A stretch of 64,000 bases of DNA from Salvator merianae. Lineage: Eukaryota; Chordata; Lepidosauria; Squamata; Teiidae. The position numbers and the translations under genes are program-made. Position 1 is the first letter of the stretch; each line of letters begins with the position of its first letter. The notes under the pieces were generated by a model. The model saw nothing but the letters and a program-made list of their open reading frames with translations. It was not told the DNA's origin and made no database searches. This document shows, piece after piece, positions 1-10,253 of the stretch. Location of the stretch: NCBI GenBank assembly GCA_003586115.2, contig QVOM02000073.1, forward strand, positions 36,816,876 to 36,880,875. Direction: 5' to 3'.

Positions 1-450
1 GAAGATTCACAATGTGACTAAATGTAAATACGATCAAGACACATGCTTAGCAAACAGTCCTGCTGCTGCCAGATGGTGTCGGAAGAATTTAAAGTTAACC
101 GTTAACTGCTTTTATTATCAATCTCGCAAAAGAATGCCCTTGCTTTATTCTGACTTATCTTTAAAGTTTTATTTTATTTTGCTTGCCTATAACATTGATA
201 TCACTGTGCAACAAATAGCAGGTCCAACTTTCCCAAAATGGCTATTCGTTTCTGGGGAAAGTTCTGCTTGTTGTGTAGTAGGTCACCCTCCTCGCTCTTA
301 GGCTAAAGGAGGAAAGTGTTTTCTTAAGCTTTTAGAGGATCAATTCAGTAGGCAGGAAGGGCATTTGATTCCCTCCACCCCAGAAATTTTAAATCTGTAA
401 TTTTAAAGATAATCTTGTTACTTTTGTTGCTTTAAACTATTTTTCCCTAC
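1..450. other. Unassigned AT-rich sequence
   Basis: No repeat family, splice-flanked exon or RNA gene is recognised. The longest frame (plus strand, 14-301, 95 codons) has no recognisable domain and is not called a gene. Confidence 0.5.
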
Positions 451-558
451 AGTAAAAAAGCACCACAAAGGTGGCACAGAGACAGCTTAAGCTGTGTTTG
501 CACACAGGAAAACCTCTGTTGTGGCTTAGTGATGACTCAAGCTGTAATCAGACACAGC

Positions 559-578
559 AAAAAAAAAAAAAAAAAAAA
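559..578. repeat. Poly(A) run
   Basis: About 20 consecutive A on the plus strand. It lies at the upstream edge of the duplicated block that follows and could be a retrotransposon tail, but no element body was recognised upstream. Confidence 0.9.
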
Positions 579-1057
579 GCATCTCTGAGGCACCTTATTG
601 AAGACTCTAAGGTGGGATTATTCACATACCAGCCTGCCCCTCCATCCTATATGCTAGAAAAGATGGATTAGAGAAGTTGGAGACACGAGGGCCAGACACT
701 GGCCCTTTCTGCACTTGGCTTTATTCTGGACTATATCCCAGATTAGGGACCTGCTATCCACACACTAGTGCTGATTATAGCAGGCCCCAGGTGGGGCCTC
801 CCATAGTTCATAGTAGCATGCAGATGGCAAATCCCTATTCCAAGATATAATCTGGAATAAGATCAAGTACAGAAAGGGCCACTGTATCTCTGAGGCATCT
901 CTGAGGTACCTCTTTTGCTACATCTGATCACAACCTTAGAGATGGTTGGTAGGTGGAATTGTTCATAGGCCAATCTGCCCCTCCTCCTCCTCATGAACAT
1001 TCTAGGCTAGAAAAGGAGGATTAGAGCAGGGATGAGAACATATGGGCCACACACTAA
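574..1057. repeat. Diverged tandem duplication split by a MITE
   Basis: Two related units flank the MITE at 701-880. Unit 1 is about 574-700 and unit 2 about 890-1057. Shared landmarks in the same order are CATCTCTGAGG, a stretch ending CTGCCCCTCC, GCTAGAAAAG, GGATTAGAG and GGGCCA(G/C)ACACT. Unit 2 carries a roughly 40-base extra stretch. The MITE sits at the end of unit 1, so it probably inserted after the duplication, or the units belong to an older repeated family. A distantly similar CAATCTGCCCCTCC segment also occurs near 23410. Confidence 0.7.
701..880. mobile_element. 180-bp MITE, system B, TSD ACT
   Basis: The ends are inverted repeats: GGCCCTTTCTGCACTTGGC at the left and the complement of GGCCCTTTCTGTACTTG at the right. 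The arms extend inward through a TTATTCTGGA-type segment, making the element largely palindromic. ACT flanks both sides (698-700 and 881-883), a candidate 3-bp target-site duplication. A second copy of the same 180-bp length is at 32923-33102. It has no coding capacity and is presumably mobilised in trans. Superfamily is uncertain: 3-bp duplications suit PIF/Harbinger, but the duplicated triplets here are not consistently TWA. Confidence 0.85.
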
Positions 1058-2785
1058 ACTCTTGAAAGTGCTTTTGAGCTGTTTTCTTGGTACATGTGAC
1101 CACAGCCTAAATAAGAGCCCAGAGGCTACCTAGTGGCCAGAGAAGTGCAAGGATCAAAACACAGTTTGGAGAGATCTCTCTTCACTGCAACCCCACTGTT
1201 TCCTCAGCATTGCCTCCTCTCAGAGCATGGCTCCTCATGCAGTTCTAAATAAATCTACTCAGAAATTGAGCCCCACTAAGTTTATACCTAGGATTGCAGT
1301 GCCAAAAACTGAAACACTAATAACAGACCCAAGATTTTCTTGGCCACTATACAAAATTAAATGAGGTGATTAAGTTCTAAAATGAGCCAAGGATCTTCTA
1401 AAAAACCATAATCTTAACTAAAAGGCTATCTGTAGACACAAAACAGGATGTTAAAGTCACATTTGCTAGCAACGTCCAGCAGCATCAAACAGGGGCAGGA
1501 CCTGCACTGTGACTTATGGCACCATAGTTCAACTGCAAAGTCACAGGGTCTTAATTTAGTTACTGCCCTGGGAGGGTGCAGTTCCTCACAGAACCACATG
1601 CAGCCACAAAGACTTGCTAGAGCGCTGTCAATGGCAAAAGGAACTAAGCAGACTTTTCAGTGACCCGTCACTGTCACACCACTGCCTCTTGAGGTAGCTT
1701 TCCAGTCTGCTGTCATCATTGCCAACTACACCCGTGTCCCATGGGGCCAATTCCTGAACTGCCCTGGCTGGTGACACTGGGGGCTCTGGGCAGTATGCAG
1801 ACAGCATACCACTGGTAAAGTAGATTGTTTACAGTAATTCCTGGCAACATCTAATTAAATGCCACCGGGCCTACCATGCAAATCTTCCCACACATAACCA
1901 AAATGTCGAATTCATGACCTATCCTTTCTGTGATATATCAATCACAGTCCACAGAACAAGCAGATTTTTAAAACAGCAGGTTTACTTATAAGCAGATCTA
2001 GTATATACAGTATAATTGCAGATTTAACAAAATGTATTCGAACAGTATAAGTACTGTGAGGGAAATGAGGATAAAGTGAGACTCCAATTGCAAACTTCTT
2101 TTTCATCCCCTCCAAGATGCTGCAGATCAAGATGAGAGTCAGGGAAATCAAGAGAAGGCTTCTGATTGGAGCCTTGCCCTTCTCCAGCCACACTCATAGT
2201 GATGCTCCACAAGCCACTGCTTCATTCAGATATACTGGAAAAATGTAAGAAAGTCACAAATTGGGCAGGTTGGCTGTAGTTATACCCATTTTTAAGTCAA
2301 GCATCAGCCTCACAGCTAAAGAATCTGGGATGGGGCATGGAGCTTCAGCAATCTGCACTACACTGGAGTCACGGGGATGCTGCAGTGGTGTAATACTGCT
2401 CACAGCAGCCATTCACTGTTCCAGAAGTCTTAGGCCAAAAGAAGGCAGACGTTCAAAAATGGTCTTGTGGCTGATGTCTTAGGCTGTTTACAAGGTGTAG
2501 CTCTCCTGCATTGTGCTGGAGTGCTTTAAAGGCCATTCACTTTGTGGGTGACCCGTTCTGGCCCAACTTTGAAAGTTGGAAATGAAAGTTCCTGGCCCCC
2601 AAAGTTGCCAGCAAGGGCTGTTATGGCACAAAAGGGTGTGTTTCCATGCAGCTTCCAGGTGCCCAGCAAAACAATGCCAGGCATGGACTGCTGCTTCTGC
2701 AGAGAGGCAGGACGTGGATGCCTCAGTTGAACTGAGCAGAGGGAGAGATTTGCCGGCATGGGGAGAAAGGGGGAGGGAGAGATTT
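1058..2785. other. Unassigned stretch
   Basis: No family is recognised. Short frames on both strands (for example minus 1942-2193) lack domains. Around 2690-2790 there are purine-rich GGGAGAGATTTGC(C/T)G(G/A) repeats leading into the inverted repeat at 2794. Confidence 0.45.
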
Positions 2786-2793
2786 GCTGATGC

Positions 2794-2930
2794 GGAGAAA
2801 CTTTTCAAACCCCTTGCCTTCTGTAGTTAAAAAAGCACGCTGGACTTTAGTAGCAAGGGGCTTTCTCCCACACCTCACTACTGAAGTCTTTTTTTATCTA
2901 CAGAAGGCAGGGAGTTTGAAAAGTTTCCCC
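2794..2930. repeat. Long inverted repeat (42-bp arms)
   Basis: The left arm (2794-2835) and the complement of the right arm (2889-2930) share AAACTTTTCAAAC and GCCTTCTGTAG and match at most positions, around a 53-base spacer. This may be a fold-back element core or part of a palindromic MITE; no TIR or target duplication was resolved. Confidence 0.75.
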
Positions 2931-3297
2931 GCTCTGCTCATCCCCTCCCTTCTTGTGCTATTGTTCTACAGGTTCCTGCAAGGCTGTGATTGGTTGAGGT
3001 GCTCCCCAAGGTGACCCGAAAGCATAGAAAAGCCTAATATAGAAGAGCCGACCCAGGCAGCCTCTGAGAATCACAGAGACGGCTTTACCAAAGAGCTTTA
3101 TGAATGCTGCAGCTTCCATGCAACTGGAAGTCATCCAAAATAGCACGTCTGATCACACCCATAGTAGAGATTCTGTAAGTGTTCTTGATGAAGTAACCAT
3201 CTTTTGGCTTTTTCTTTTTTCTTTATTTCATTTGTATTTTGTGGTTTCTATGTAATTTTATAATATATTATTTTGTATTGCATATTTTTTCTGCTTA

Positions 3298-3754
3298 GAC
3301 CTGTTCATACTTTGGCCTAGCAAGCATCAAGCCAAGTGTGTCTGCACCTTGTGGAGGCCTGAGCAGCTGGAAGTGAGCTACAGCTGCTCCTGATTGTGGA
3401 TACGTACGGAATCAGGCCAGCGTGATGCTCCCATCAGGCTATGTGATTCCTCAATCAGGGCACCACACAGCTTGATTGAGATTGCCTGGTTGCACAAGCC
3501 CGATCGGGCAATTGCTCCTGCATGTGCGTGTGCGCTGTGTAGTGCTGCCAGTCACCATGGCAGCACCCAGATACGTCCCAGCTGCTGCCATTGCAAGGAT
3601 CAGGCACAGCTACCAGCATTCGCACCGCAAATGCCAGTAAACAGCTTCAGGTGATGTTTCCGGCCATCCAGTGCAGACAGTGCACTGTGTGGTCTATTTC
3701 ACCTTAGAAAGGGAAAATTATCCCATTCTAAGGTGGAAAGTGCAAAAAAGGGCT
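3298..3754. mobile_element. System B MITE, diverged ends
   Basis: The left end reads GACCTGTTCATACTTTGG. The right end, complemented, reads AGCCCTTTTTTGCACTTTCC. The interior shares GTCACCATGGCAGC and similar segments with the copies near 33.8, 38.1 and 45.3 kb. Just inside the right TIR is a hairpin with CACCTTAGAA on one arm and TTCTAAGGTG on the other (about 3698-3736). No target duplication was recognised. Confidence 0.65.
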
Positions 3755-3812
3755 CTTGTTGTAAATTGCCTTGAGCAATTTGTTTGGAAAGGCAGTATAC
3801 AAATAAAATGGA
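3755..3812 (+). repeat. LINE-type 3' tail (CR1/L3-like)
   Basis: It has the pattern TAAATTGCCTTGAG then GGCAGTATACAAATAAAAT. In this window the same pattern in reverse ends the CR1/L3-like reverse transcriptase relic near 55860, so it is read as the 3' tail of that LINE group or of a SINE sharing it. Confidence 0.55.
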
Positions 3813-3880
3813 AATGGAAAAAAGTCACCACTGTCGTATAGATATAGCTACCATGAATTGTGGGGATTCTTCTCTATAAA

Positions 3881-3960
3881 CTATATATATATTTATATAT
3901 ATATATATACATATATACCCACACACATACATATACACACATACATTCACATATCAGAAA
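3881..3960. repeat. (TA)n and (CA)-rich microsatellite
   Basis: Alternating TA over about 3881-3912 grades into CACACATACATA-type repeats. The short plus-strand frame across it is a repeat artefact. Confidence 0.85.
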
Positions 3961-4003
3961 ATATATTCATTCTATATAGCATCATTTATAAGTGGTTTAA
4001 TAC

Positions 4004-4092
4004 CCTTGTTTTTAATCTTTCTTGTAACCTGTCTGAGGATTTTTTTAAAAAAAATGAGAAGCAGTATATAAATGTTTTAAATAAATAATTCA
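4004..4092 (+). repeat. LINE-type 3' tail
   Basis: TTGTAACCTGTCTGAGG followed by AAGCAGTATATAAATG and a TTTAAATAAATAA tail. It is a second copy of the tail pattern at 3755, with no body recognisable upstream. Confidence 0.55.
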
Positions 4093-4652
4093 TAACATTC
4101 TTAATCTATGAAATTGCAAGGTAGCATAGTGTTTGATTAACCCCTAAAGCCACCTAATTAACTGCCATAATCCAGAAGTTTCTACCCACCATGTAGACCA
4201 CAATAGCCTAACAGCAGACAGCATAGTTGTGATGTCGAAGTTGCTCAAAGAACACACACTCAGGGCTGGGCAGCTTTTACGGAGAAAGATCAAATTCTCA
4301 GGATTACCATCTGACCAAGTAAGAAGCTTTTCTCCCTCCTTCATACTATGGTGATCAGTCAGACCAGAGCACTTGTGCAGAACTAACTCAGATTTTATTT
4401 TATTTTATTTTTTTTGAGAAAACCACCATGTCACAGAGCTTCTCAACTTTTTCTTCTCTTTTCTCTAGTAGAAAACTGCAGGTGCATAACTTTGGACTCT
4501 AGATCCTCATCTTAGTGGTCTGTCTCCCCCCCCCCCCTTTGATATTTAGGATGGCATACATAAAGTACAATATAATCAATAATAAAATATTTTACACACC
4601 CCTTTGAAACCTTGATCTGGGGAGACTGATCAAGAGGAAAATATCTTGATAA
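4093..4652. other. Unassigned stretch with homopolymer runs
   Basis: Contains a T-rich (TTTTA)n run near 4392-4416 and a run of 12 C at 4526-4537. No gene or repeat family is recognised. Confidence 0.5.
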
Positions 4653-4669
4653 AGAGTGAGAGAAATCTT

Positions 4670-5007
4670 CTTTTTTATAGTTTTATTACAGATTTAGAAA
4701 TGCAATAAAATTACAAAAAAATACAAAAGAAGGAAAAGAAAATAACCTCCTTAATGAATAAATATCTATCTTTCTTCATACCTCTCTCTGTGCATCCTTA
4801 CAAACAATCCTTAGACAATTCACCTATTAATCACCCAAACCCAAAATTAATCAATCATTTTCTTTCTTAAGCAAAAAGTCTATAAGAGGTTCCCAGGTTT
4901 TAAGAAAATACCTTATGTTCTTTCCCTAACCAACCATGTCAGCTTATCCATCTCCACCAGCTCTATCCATTTCACTAACCAGACTTTCATGGGGCTAGTG
5001 ATGAATT
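4670..5007 (-). mobile_element. 5'-truncated L1 3' end with 17-bp TSD
   Basis: On the minus strand this reads as the last part of an L1 ORF2 plus an A-rich 3' tail. Recognisable pieces are KWIELVEMDKLTWL and, one frame over, WEPLIDFLLKKEND. The plus-strand left edge is T-rich, the complement of the poly(A) tail. Target duplications flank it: AGAGTGAGAGAAATCTT (4653-4669) and AGAGTGAGAGAATTCTT (5008-5024), 16 of 17 identical. The boundaries are therefore well defined and the copy is a 338-bp truncated insertion. A related copy lies at about 5474-5960. Confidence 0.85.
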
Positions 5008-5024
5008 AGAGTGAGAGAATTCTT

Positions 5025-5473
5025 TAATTGTGTCTTAAAAGTACAGAGAGAAGGGGCAGGGAGGTATTGTCTGTGGGATGAGGCTGCCCAATGGCCTGGG
5101 GCCATTTCAATCAAAGGCAGACTGTCTCTTTTGCCGGACTGACTAAGCTGGGTAGTTGGGAGAAGAGGAGGGAGAGATTTGACAAGGTGCTCAAGAGGGC
5201 AATGTATGTGTGTCTGTAAAAAGGAGGAGTGACAAGGAAGCCACTTCCAACTAACTAACTGATTCTCCCTACCCTGCACCCATACCAACAGGATGATTCA
5301 GTAGCTATATGCTGGAAGTGGTATGGTTGTGGCTGCTACCACTGCCACTGCCACTGCCATTGCTACTGTTACCTCTTGCTTCTTGACTGAGGCAGTAGGG
5401 CTTCATCGAAGTGTGAAGATTGAGGCTGCTTTTCCATTATGCAACAAAAGCATCTTAGGTGAAGCCCAGTTTT
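5025..5473. other. Unassigned stretch with short hexamer repeat
   Basis: No gene was recognised. A short (CCACTG)n-like repeat lies near 5337-5366. Confidence 0.45.
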
Positions 5474-5960
5474 TAAAATAAATTTTGTTGAAATTTTCAA
5501 ATTACCATAAAAGTTATAGAATTTAAAAAGAAAAAACCCAAAGAAAAAACATAGAGGGAAAAAAGAGAGAGAACAATGCAGCTCTATAATAAAAGAGAAA
5601 AAGAACAATTATAGGTAAAGATCTGAAAAAATATTGTAAAGACTTCCAATCTCACTTTTGGCAATTGTCAGTAAGATAATTTGCATATATCCTTATATAT
5701 ACTATAAGAAATTCACCTATTTTAGTAACACAAAGTACCTTAGTCTTCAAATTCCAGAACTAGCATATCATTTTCCTTTCTACACAGAAAGTCTATAAGA
5801 GGTTTCCAGTTCTTAAGGAAGGAGGCTAATGATTTTTCCTTAATCAAATATGTAGTCCTTCATGGTGACTAAAGATGAATTCTTCCATTCTTGAAAATAT
5901 AACAGTCTCACAGCTGTAATCATATATTGGAGAATTCTTCCATGACTCTTTTCCAGTGTT
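5474..5960 (-). mobile_element. L1-like 3' fragment, minus strand
   Basis: It shares with the L1 fragment at 4670-5007 a block reading AGTCTATAAGAGGTT, followed by CCAG-TT and TTAAG(A/G)A segments and an A-rich 3' end (T-rich in plus orientation near 5474). Boundaries are approximate and no target duplication was found. Confidence 0.6.
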
Positions 5961-5967
5961 AAGTTAG

Positions 5968-6046
5968 GTCAGTTTTCATTATTCCCAATGGAGACCTGAT
6001 GCCCTGAGAACCTGATTAAGGTGCATTTACTGTGTAATGGAGACCC
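5968..6046. repeat. Dispersed repeat, copy 1
   Basis: About 80 bases align with 41578-41657 in the same orientation, sharing TTCCCAATGGA, CTG(A/C)TGCCCTGAG, AAGGTGC and AATGGAGAC. Family not recognised. Confidence 0.7.
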
Positions 6047-6242
6047 AGCATGAGACTCATTAGGAAGGAAAATGGCAGCCACTGGCTTCTGTCTTTTCCT
6101 AAGAGCCAGAGGCACATGTTCAAAGATCATGAGGTCTCAACCCAGCACCTGCTGTTTCCTAGTTCATTTGGTGGCTGTGAGCAGCTGTTGCTGTCTCAAA
6201 TCAATATTCATCACTTGCTTACTTCTACGCCTCCCCTTCCCT

Positions 6243-6320
6243 CCTTCCTTCCTTCCTTCCTTCCTTCCTTCCTTCCTTCCTTCCTTCCTTCCTTCCTTCC
6301 TTCCTTCCTTCCTTCCTTCC
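6243..6320. repeat. (TTCC)n microsatellite
   Basis: About 19 uninterrupted TTCC units. All open frames across it encode PSFL-type repeats and are artefacts. A second tract of nearly the same length is at 23043-23119. Confidence 0.97.
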
Positions 6321-7149
6321 TCTATTGCTCTTCAGAGTTGGCCTGAGTAACCAGGACCAAGTTCTCTTCTTCCAATCTTCAATTCATCCTTAAGTTTTCC
6401 TTCTTCTTCTAACAGGCATCTTTCCTCATTTTGTTATTCTACCTAACCCTTAGTTTGGAATTTGTAAAGCTATGTTTAGTCCTCCCACTCTTTTTCATCT
6501 TCTGTCTCCCCACCCACTGATTCATCCTCTACTGTCTAGTTCACAAGTCTGTTTGCTTCTTTGGCCTCCTCCCTCTGATGTTCTTCAGATGTGGCATGGT
6601 CAGCTAGAGATGAAACTTTCCTCCTCCAGTCCTCAATTAGCTATAGAGTCTCCCCTTCTTTTCTAAACTCACCCCTGTCTTACAGCTTCACCTAGCCCTA
6701 CATTAAGAATTTGAAAAATCCCCTTCGCTTGTGGGTAACCCAATTAACACTTACTCACCACTCTTCCTTCTGTTTTCCCTCTGCCCATGTATCAGGCAAT
6801 CCCCTTCTAAGTTTACTTGGACTACATTTTTAGCATTAGCCAATGACATAATGGGGCTACATCCACATGGAGATGAAATGAAAGTGCCTCCAGTTGTTCA
6901 ACTCCCAATTCTTGCATGCATTTTTGAATCTTGCCACCACATATCTCCTGAAAAGAGCAGCCTATGCTGCCTTATCCATTGCACATGGTGTTCTCTTTCT
7001 GCTCCTGTACTGTCTGTGTACTCTCTCCTCCCTCCTCCAGACCTGTTTCTTTTGGTTTGGACATTGATTGGTTGGCCACTCACAAAGTCCAACCTAGCTT
7101 GAGCATCACCCAAATAATACTACCTTCCTTTCCCAAATGTAAGGGCTAA
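6321..7149. other. Unassigned pyrimidine-rich stretch
   Basis: The plus strand is rich in CT runs. The longest frame (plus 6731-7102, 123 codons) has no recognised domain and no supporting splice or promoter context. Confidence 0.45.
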
Positions 7150-7323
7150 GAAGGTGGCATGCCTCCAAAGGCCAGCTGTTGGCGGACTGCAAGGCAGAGC
7201 AAGCTGTGTGCTTGTGCCTTGTTGGGGACTTCTTGAGCAGATCGTTAGCCACTGTGAGAGCAGACTGCTGGACCAGATAGGTGATAGTCCAATCTAGTGG
7301 GACAATATTTATGCTCTTATATG
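7150..7323 (+). mobile_element. CR1 LINE 3' end fragment
   Basis: It contains GTTAGCCACTGTGAGAGCAG followed by CTGCTGGACCAGATAGG and ends in ATGCTCTTATATG, the 3' untranslated pattern common to sauropsid CR1 elements. No coding sequence is retained. A fuller copy of the same end type is at 12668-12965. Confidence 0.7.
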
Positions 7324-8034
7324 AATTTCCAGTTTTTTATTTCTTTTTAATACAATCCGAAGATCCAAACCAGTCCCCAATCCTTTTTTGCCTTGTTCTC
7401 ATTCCCTCCCTTTCAGTCCCTCCTCCTCTGGACTGTATTGTCAAATACTTGTGTAGTTCCAATCTTTTTACACAAATAGGTTTGTTCCTGAAACTTTCTT
7501 CTGCTTCTTCACCATTCCCAGTAAGGCAGGCAAACCAGCCTTCATAAAGAAATGTCTCACTGTAACATGCACTCTCCCCATCGTGCTCCATAATGTATGT
7601 GCAACTTCAGAGTTCTACATCCTGCGTTTTCAGCAGTATGCTTTTTCAGATCCCTGGGATGGATTGAGGGCATGATGAAAAGGACTACATGTCATTAAAA
7701 TATCCTCTGGCCACATTTTTCCCAGTATGTAGATGCAGCCATGCCTCATGGTAGAATGTCACGTCAGTATGGAACAAGACATTGGAGCAGCCTACAACAC
7801 AAACATGCACTGTGGCCTGCCCCAATGGGAGTCCACTTTAAACATTCTCCAAAGCATTACTTGGTAGTGTACTCAGCTGCTTGAGTGCAGACCCCAGCAA
7901 GTTTTGATCTGGTCTACCTAGTGTGAGGATCCTTGCAGCATTCACTGGGCTCCCAGAAGCCACCCTAGAGGTGTGCTACTTCTGCACACCCAACTAAACA
8001 ACCCTGACTGATAACTTTAGAGCATGGCAACTTT
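7324..8034. other. Unassigned stretch
   Basis: No element was recognised. Short frames at 7281-7547 (plus) and 7337-7591 (minus) overlap each other and have no domain. Confidence 0.45.
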
Positions 8035-8345
8035 TTTTAATTTAAAATTTATTATAGATATACAGTATATAAAATTGTACACCATTGCATCTTCTGTACT
8101 AAATATATCTATACAATACTATCCATTTTCTCTTACTTCCCCCCAGAAGCTAGATGAGCATTAATTGCCCATTTCATCCAACTGGGAGGTCACTTTGACA
8201 ATTGCCTATTGGGCACTATCCCCCTTCCTTTGTTTCAAATATTTCATCACATATTTCCAATTCTCCACTGTTGAGATTTTCACAGACTGTCCAATATACC
8301 ACATTCTTCGTTCCCTTACAAAATCAAACATTGGTTATTCACCTA
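8035..8345 (-). mobile_element. Probable LINE 3' end, minus strand
   Basis: Read on the minus strand it ends in AATAAATTTTAAATTAAAAA and has a short WKYVMKYLKQRK-like translation, as in L1 ORF2 C-termini. Family assignment is weak and boundaries are uncertain. Confidence 0.4.
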
Positions 8346-9448
8346 AGTAGTTATACCATTGCTGTATCATTCCCTCTAATGGGTTTTTCCAAGGTTGGGA
8401 ATTTCTGTTGGGCCAGGATGGTCCATCTGTAATGTGGACAGTCCTTGGCACTGGTTGCCAGTTGCCTTTCCGATCTTGGGCTGAATCACTCAGTCTGTCC
8501 CAAGGCTGACCCAGCCCAGCCAGGGATCCTACTGCAATATGTGTAGATCCTGCCTCAGGAGAAGCTTTCCCATTCCACTGCAGACAAAAGTTCCATTTTC
8601 TGTAGTTTGTCATAGATGTAAAGCCACACGATCCCACACTGAAAAGAATTCAAAACAGACCAAAGACCATCATCTTAGAAACAAGGAGACTGTAATATTA
8701 AAAACATATACAATGCGTCGTACTTGCATATATTTAATGAAACCTTTAGGAGAAATATAACTCAGTGGGTATCTAGCCATTTTAAATCATTATATATGTT
8801 ATATAATACACACACACAGAGTGTTTATGTTTTTAATATTTATGGTTTCCTTGTTTCTGGAGATTCTCTGATTGTCTATAGTTTGTCATAGACAGCAAAA
8901 AAAAAAAAAAAAATGGGTAGAAAGGAATAAACTAAGAGACCTTTTGCACTTGCCACTTGGCATGTGCTGAAAAAAACACTCTTGGGCCAAAGCATGCAGG
9001 TGGACACCCTGACCTGACCTAACTTCAAGGCCAGGGAACAAAAGTTCCCTGATGTGAAACTACATTGGAGACATTTTGTCAAGCTCCAGAAATGGTCCTG
9101 TAGACCACTCCTGCTGCTACCATCTTTCAGCATGTCAACATCAGGAGCAATCCTGGCCCATGCCATGTTTGTAGAGAGAGTTTCCCACTCTGCCAAATGC
9201 TTCTGGGAGCAGATTCCACGCCTGGAAGCAGACCTGGCACTAGTAACATGTAGTCACCCCATGCCAAATGACAGCTTGAACCTCTTCTGTGCATGGTGAT
9301 GTGTGGTTACCCTGCACTTGACATGCCTGGCACAGTCCAAGAGGACTGTGTGAATCTTATCTAAGGCACAGTGAGAAGTGTGGTCTGGAATTATTTTGCT
9401 GTGATCCACGTGTGTTTTTCTTTTGTTTAGCAGGGCCCATCTGGAAAT

Positions 9449-9452
<4 letters not shown>
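8346..9452. other. Unassigned stretch
   Basis: Contains an A17 run at about 8898-8914. Overlapping 70-106 codon frames on both strands (8335-8637 minus, 8876-9196 minus) show no recognised domain. Confidence 0.45.

Positions 9453-9503
<51 letters not shown>
9453..9503. repeat. (CT)n microsatellite
   Basis: About 25 CT units without interruption. Confidence 0.97.
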
Positions 9504-9506
<3 letters not shown>

Positions 9507-10253
9507 TAGAAATCCAAATACTCTCTGAAGTAACTGTGACTGTCTGGGCCCTTTTCTTTATTAAGAAAACAAGGGATGGGTGGACTAGTTACCTAGGTGA
9601 GCAATGAGCATTCTTCCTTACTTTGTTTACAGGATTATAACCCACCCTTAGCTGAATGCTCCAGGGCTGACAGGAAAGTAAAAACAAATAAATACCTATT
9701 AAACATGCATCTGTCTTTGCCTCAGCTAGCCCAGATCTGTTGACCATGGCTACAAATTAAACAGTTCTCTTGTAACTTTTGTTGTGTCACTTAGCTGCAG
9801 TTTTTTAAGGAGTTTTATATTGAACAAAATAAGTAGACAAAATAGCATTTCAAAGCTAGAAGAAGTCCATAGCCTCCCATATTCAGATTTAAAGATCATC
9901 TGTGTACTCTAGTGTAGATAGGTTGGCAGCCCTGCCTGGGCTTCAGTGCCTGCAGCCAGGGAGAAAAAGCAGCTTTCCCTTTCCTTAAAACAAATTATTA
10001 GTCTGCAGGGCTCCTGCTTCCAGCTATTGCAAGAAATATCTCATCGTACTTCACCTTTCTCCATGTGAACTAGAGCTTGGGTATACTAGAGAAAGCTACA
10101 GTTTTTTGCACATGTGGTCTGGATAGAGTCTAAGCATACGCAAGTGTCCTTAAAATGTTACTTCTGCCGCTGCTGTTTTAATTCTGAAATACGAGATTTG
10201 CCTTGCTCAGTTAATAGATTGTTTATTATTACTGTTCTCTGTGTATGCTCTTA
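9504..10253. other. Unassigned stretch
   Basis: No coding or repeat family was recognised. Around 9640-9690 there is a possible decayed LINE tail (CCCACCCTTAGCTG then AAACAAATAAATA). Confidence 0.4.

Noticed and set aside
6050..6350. Proline/serine/phenylalanine-rich frames
   Set aside because: They are the (TTCC)n tract read in different frames; the same applies at 22918-23221.
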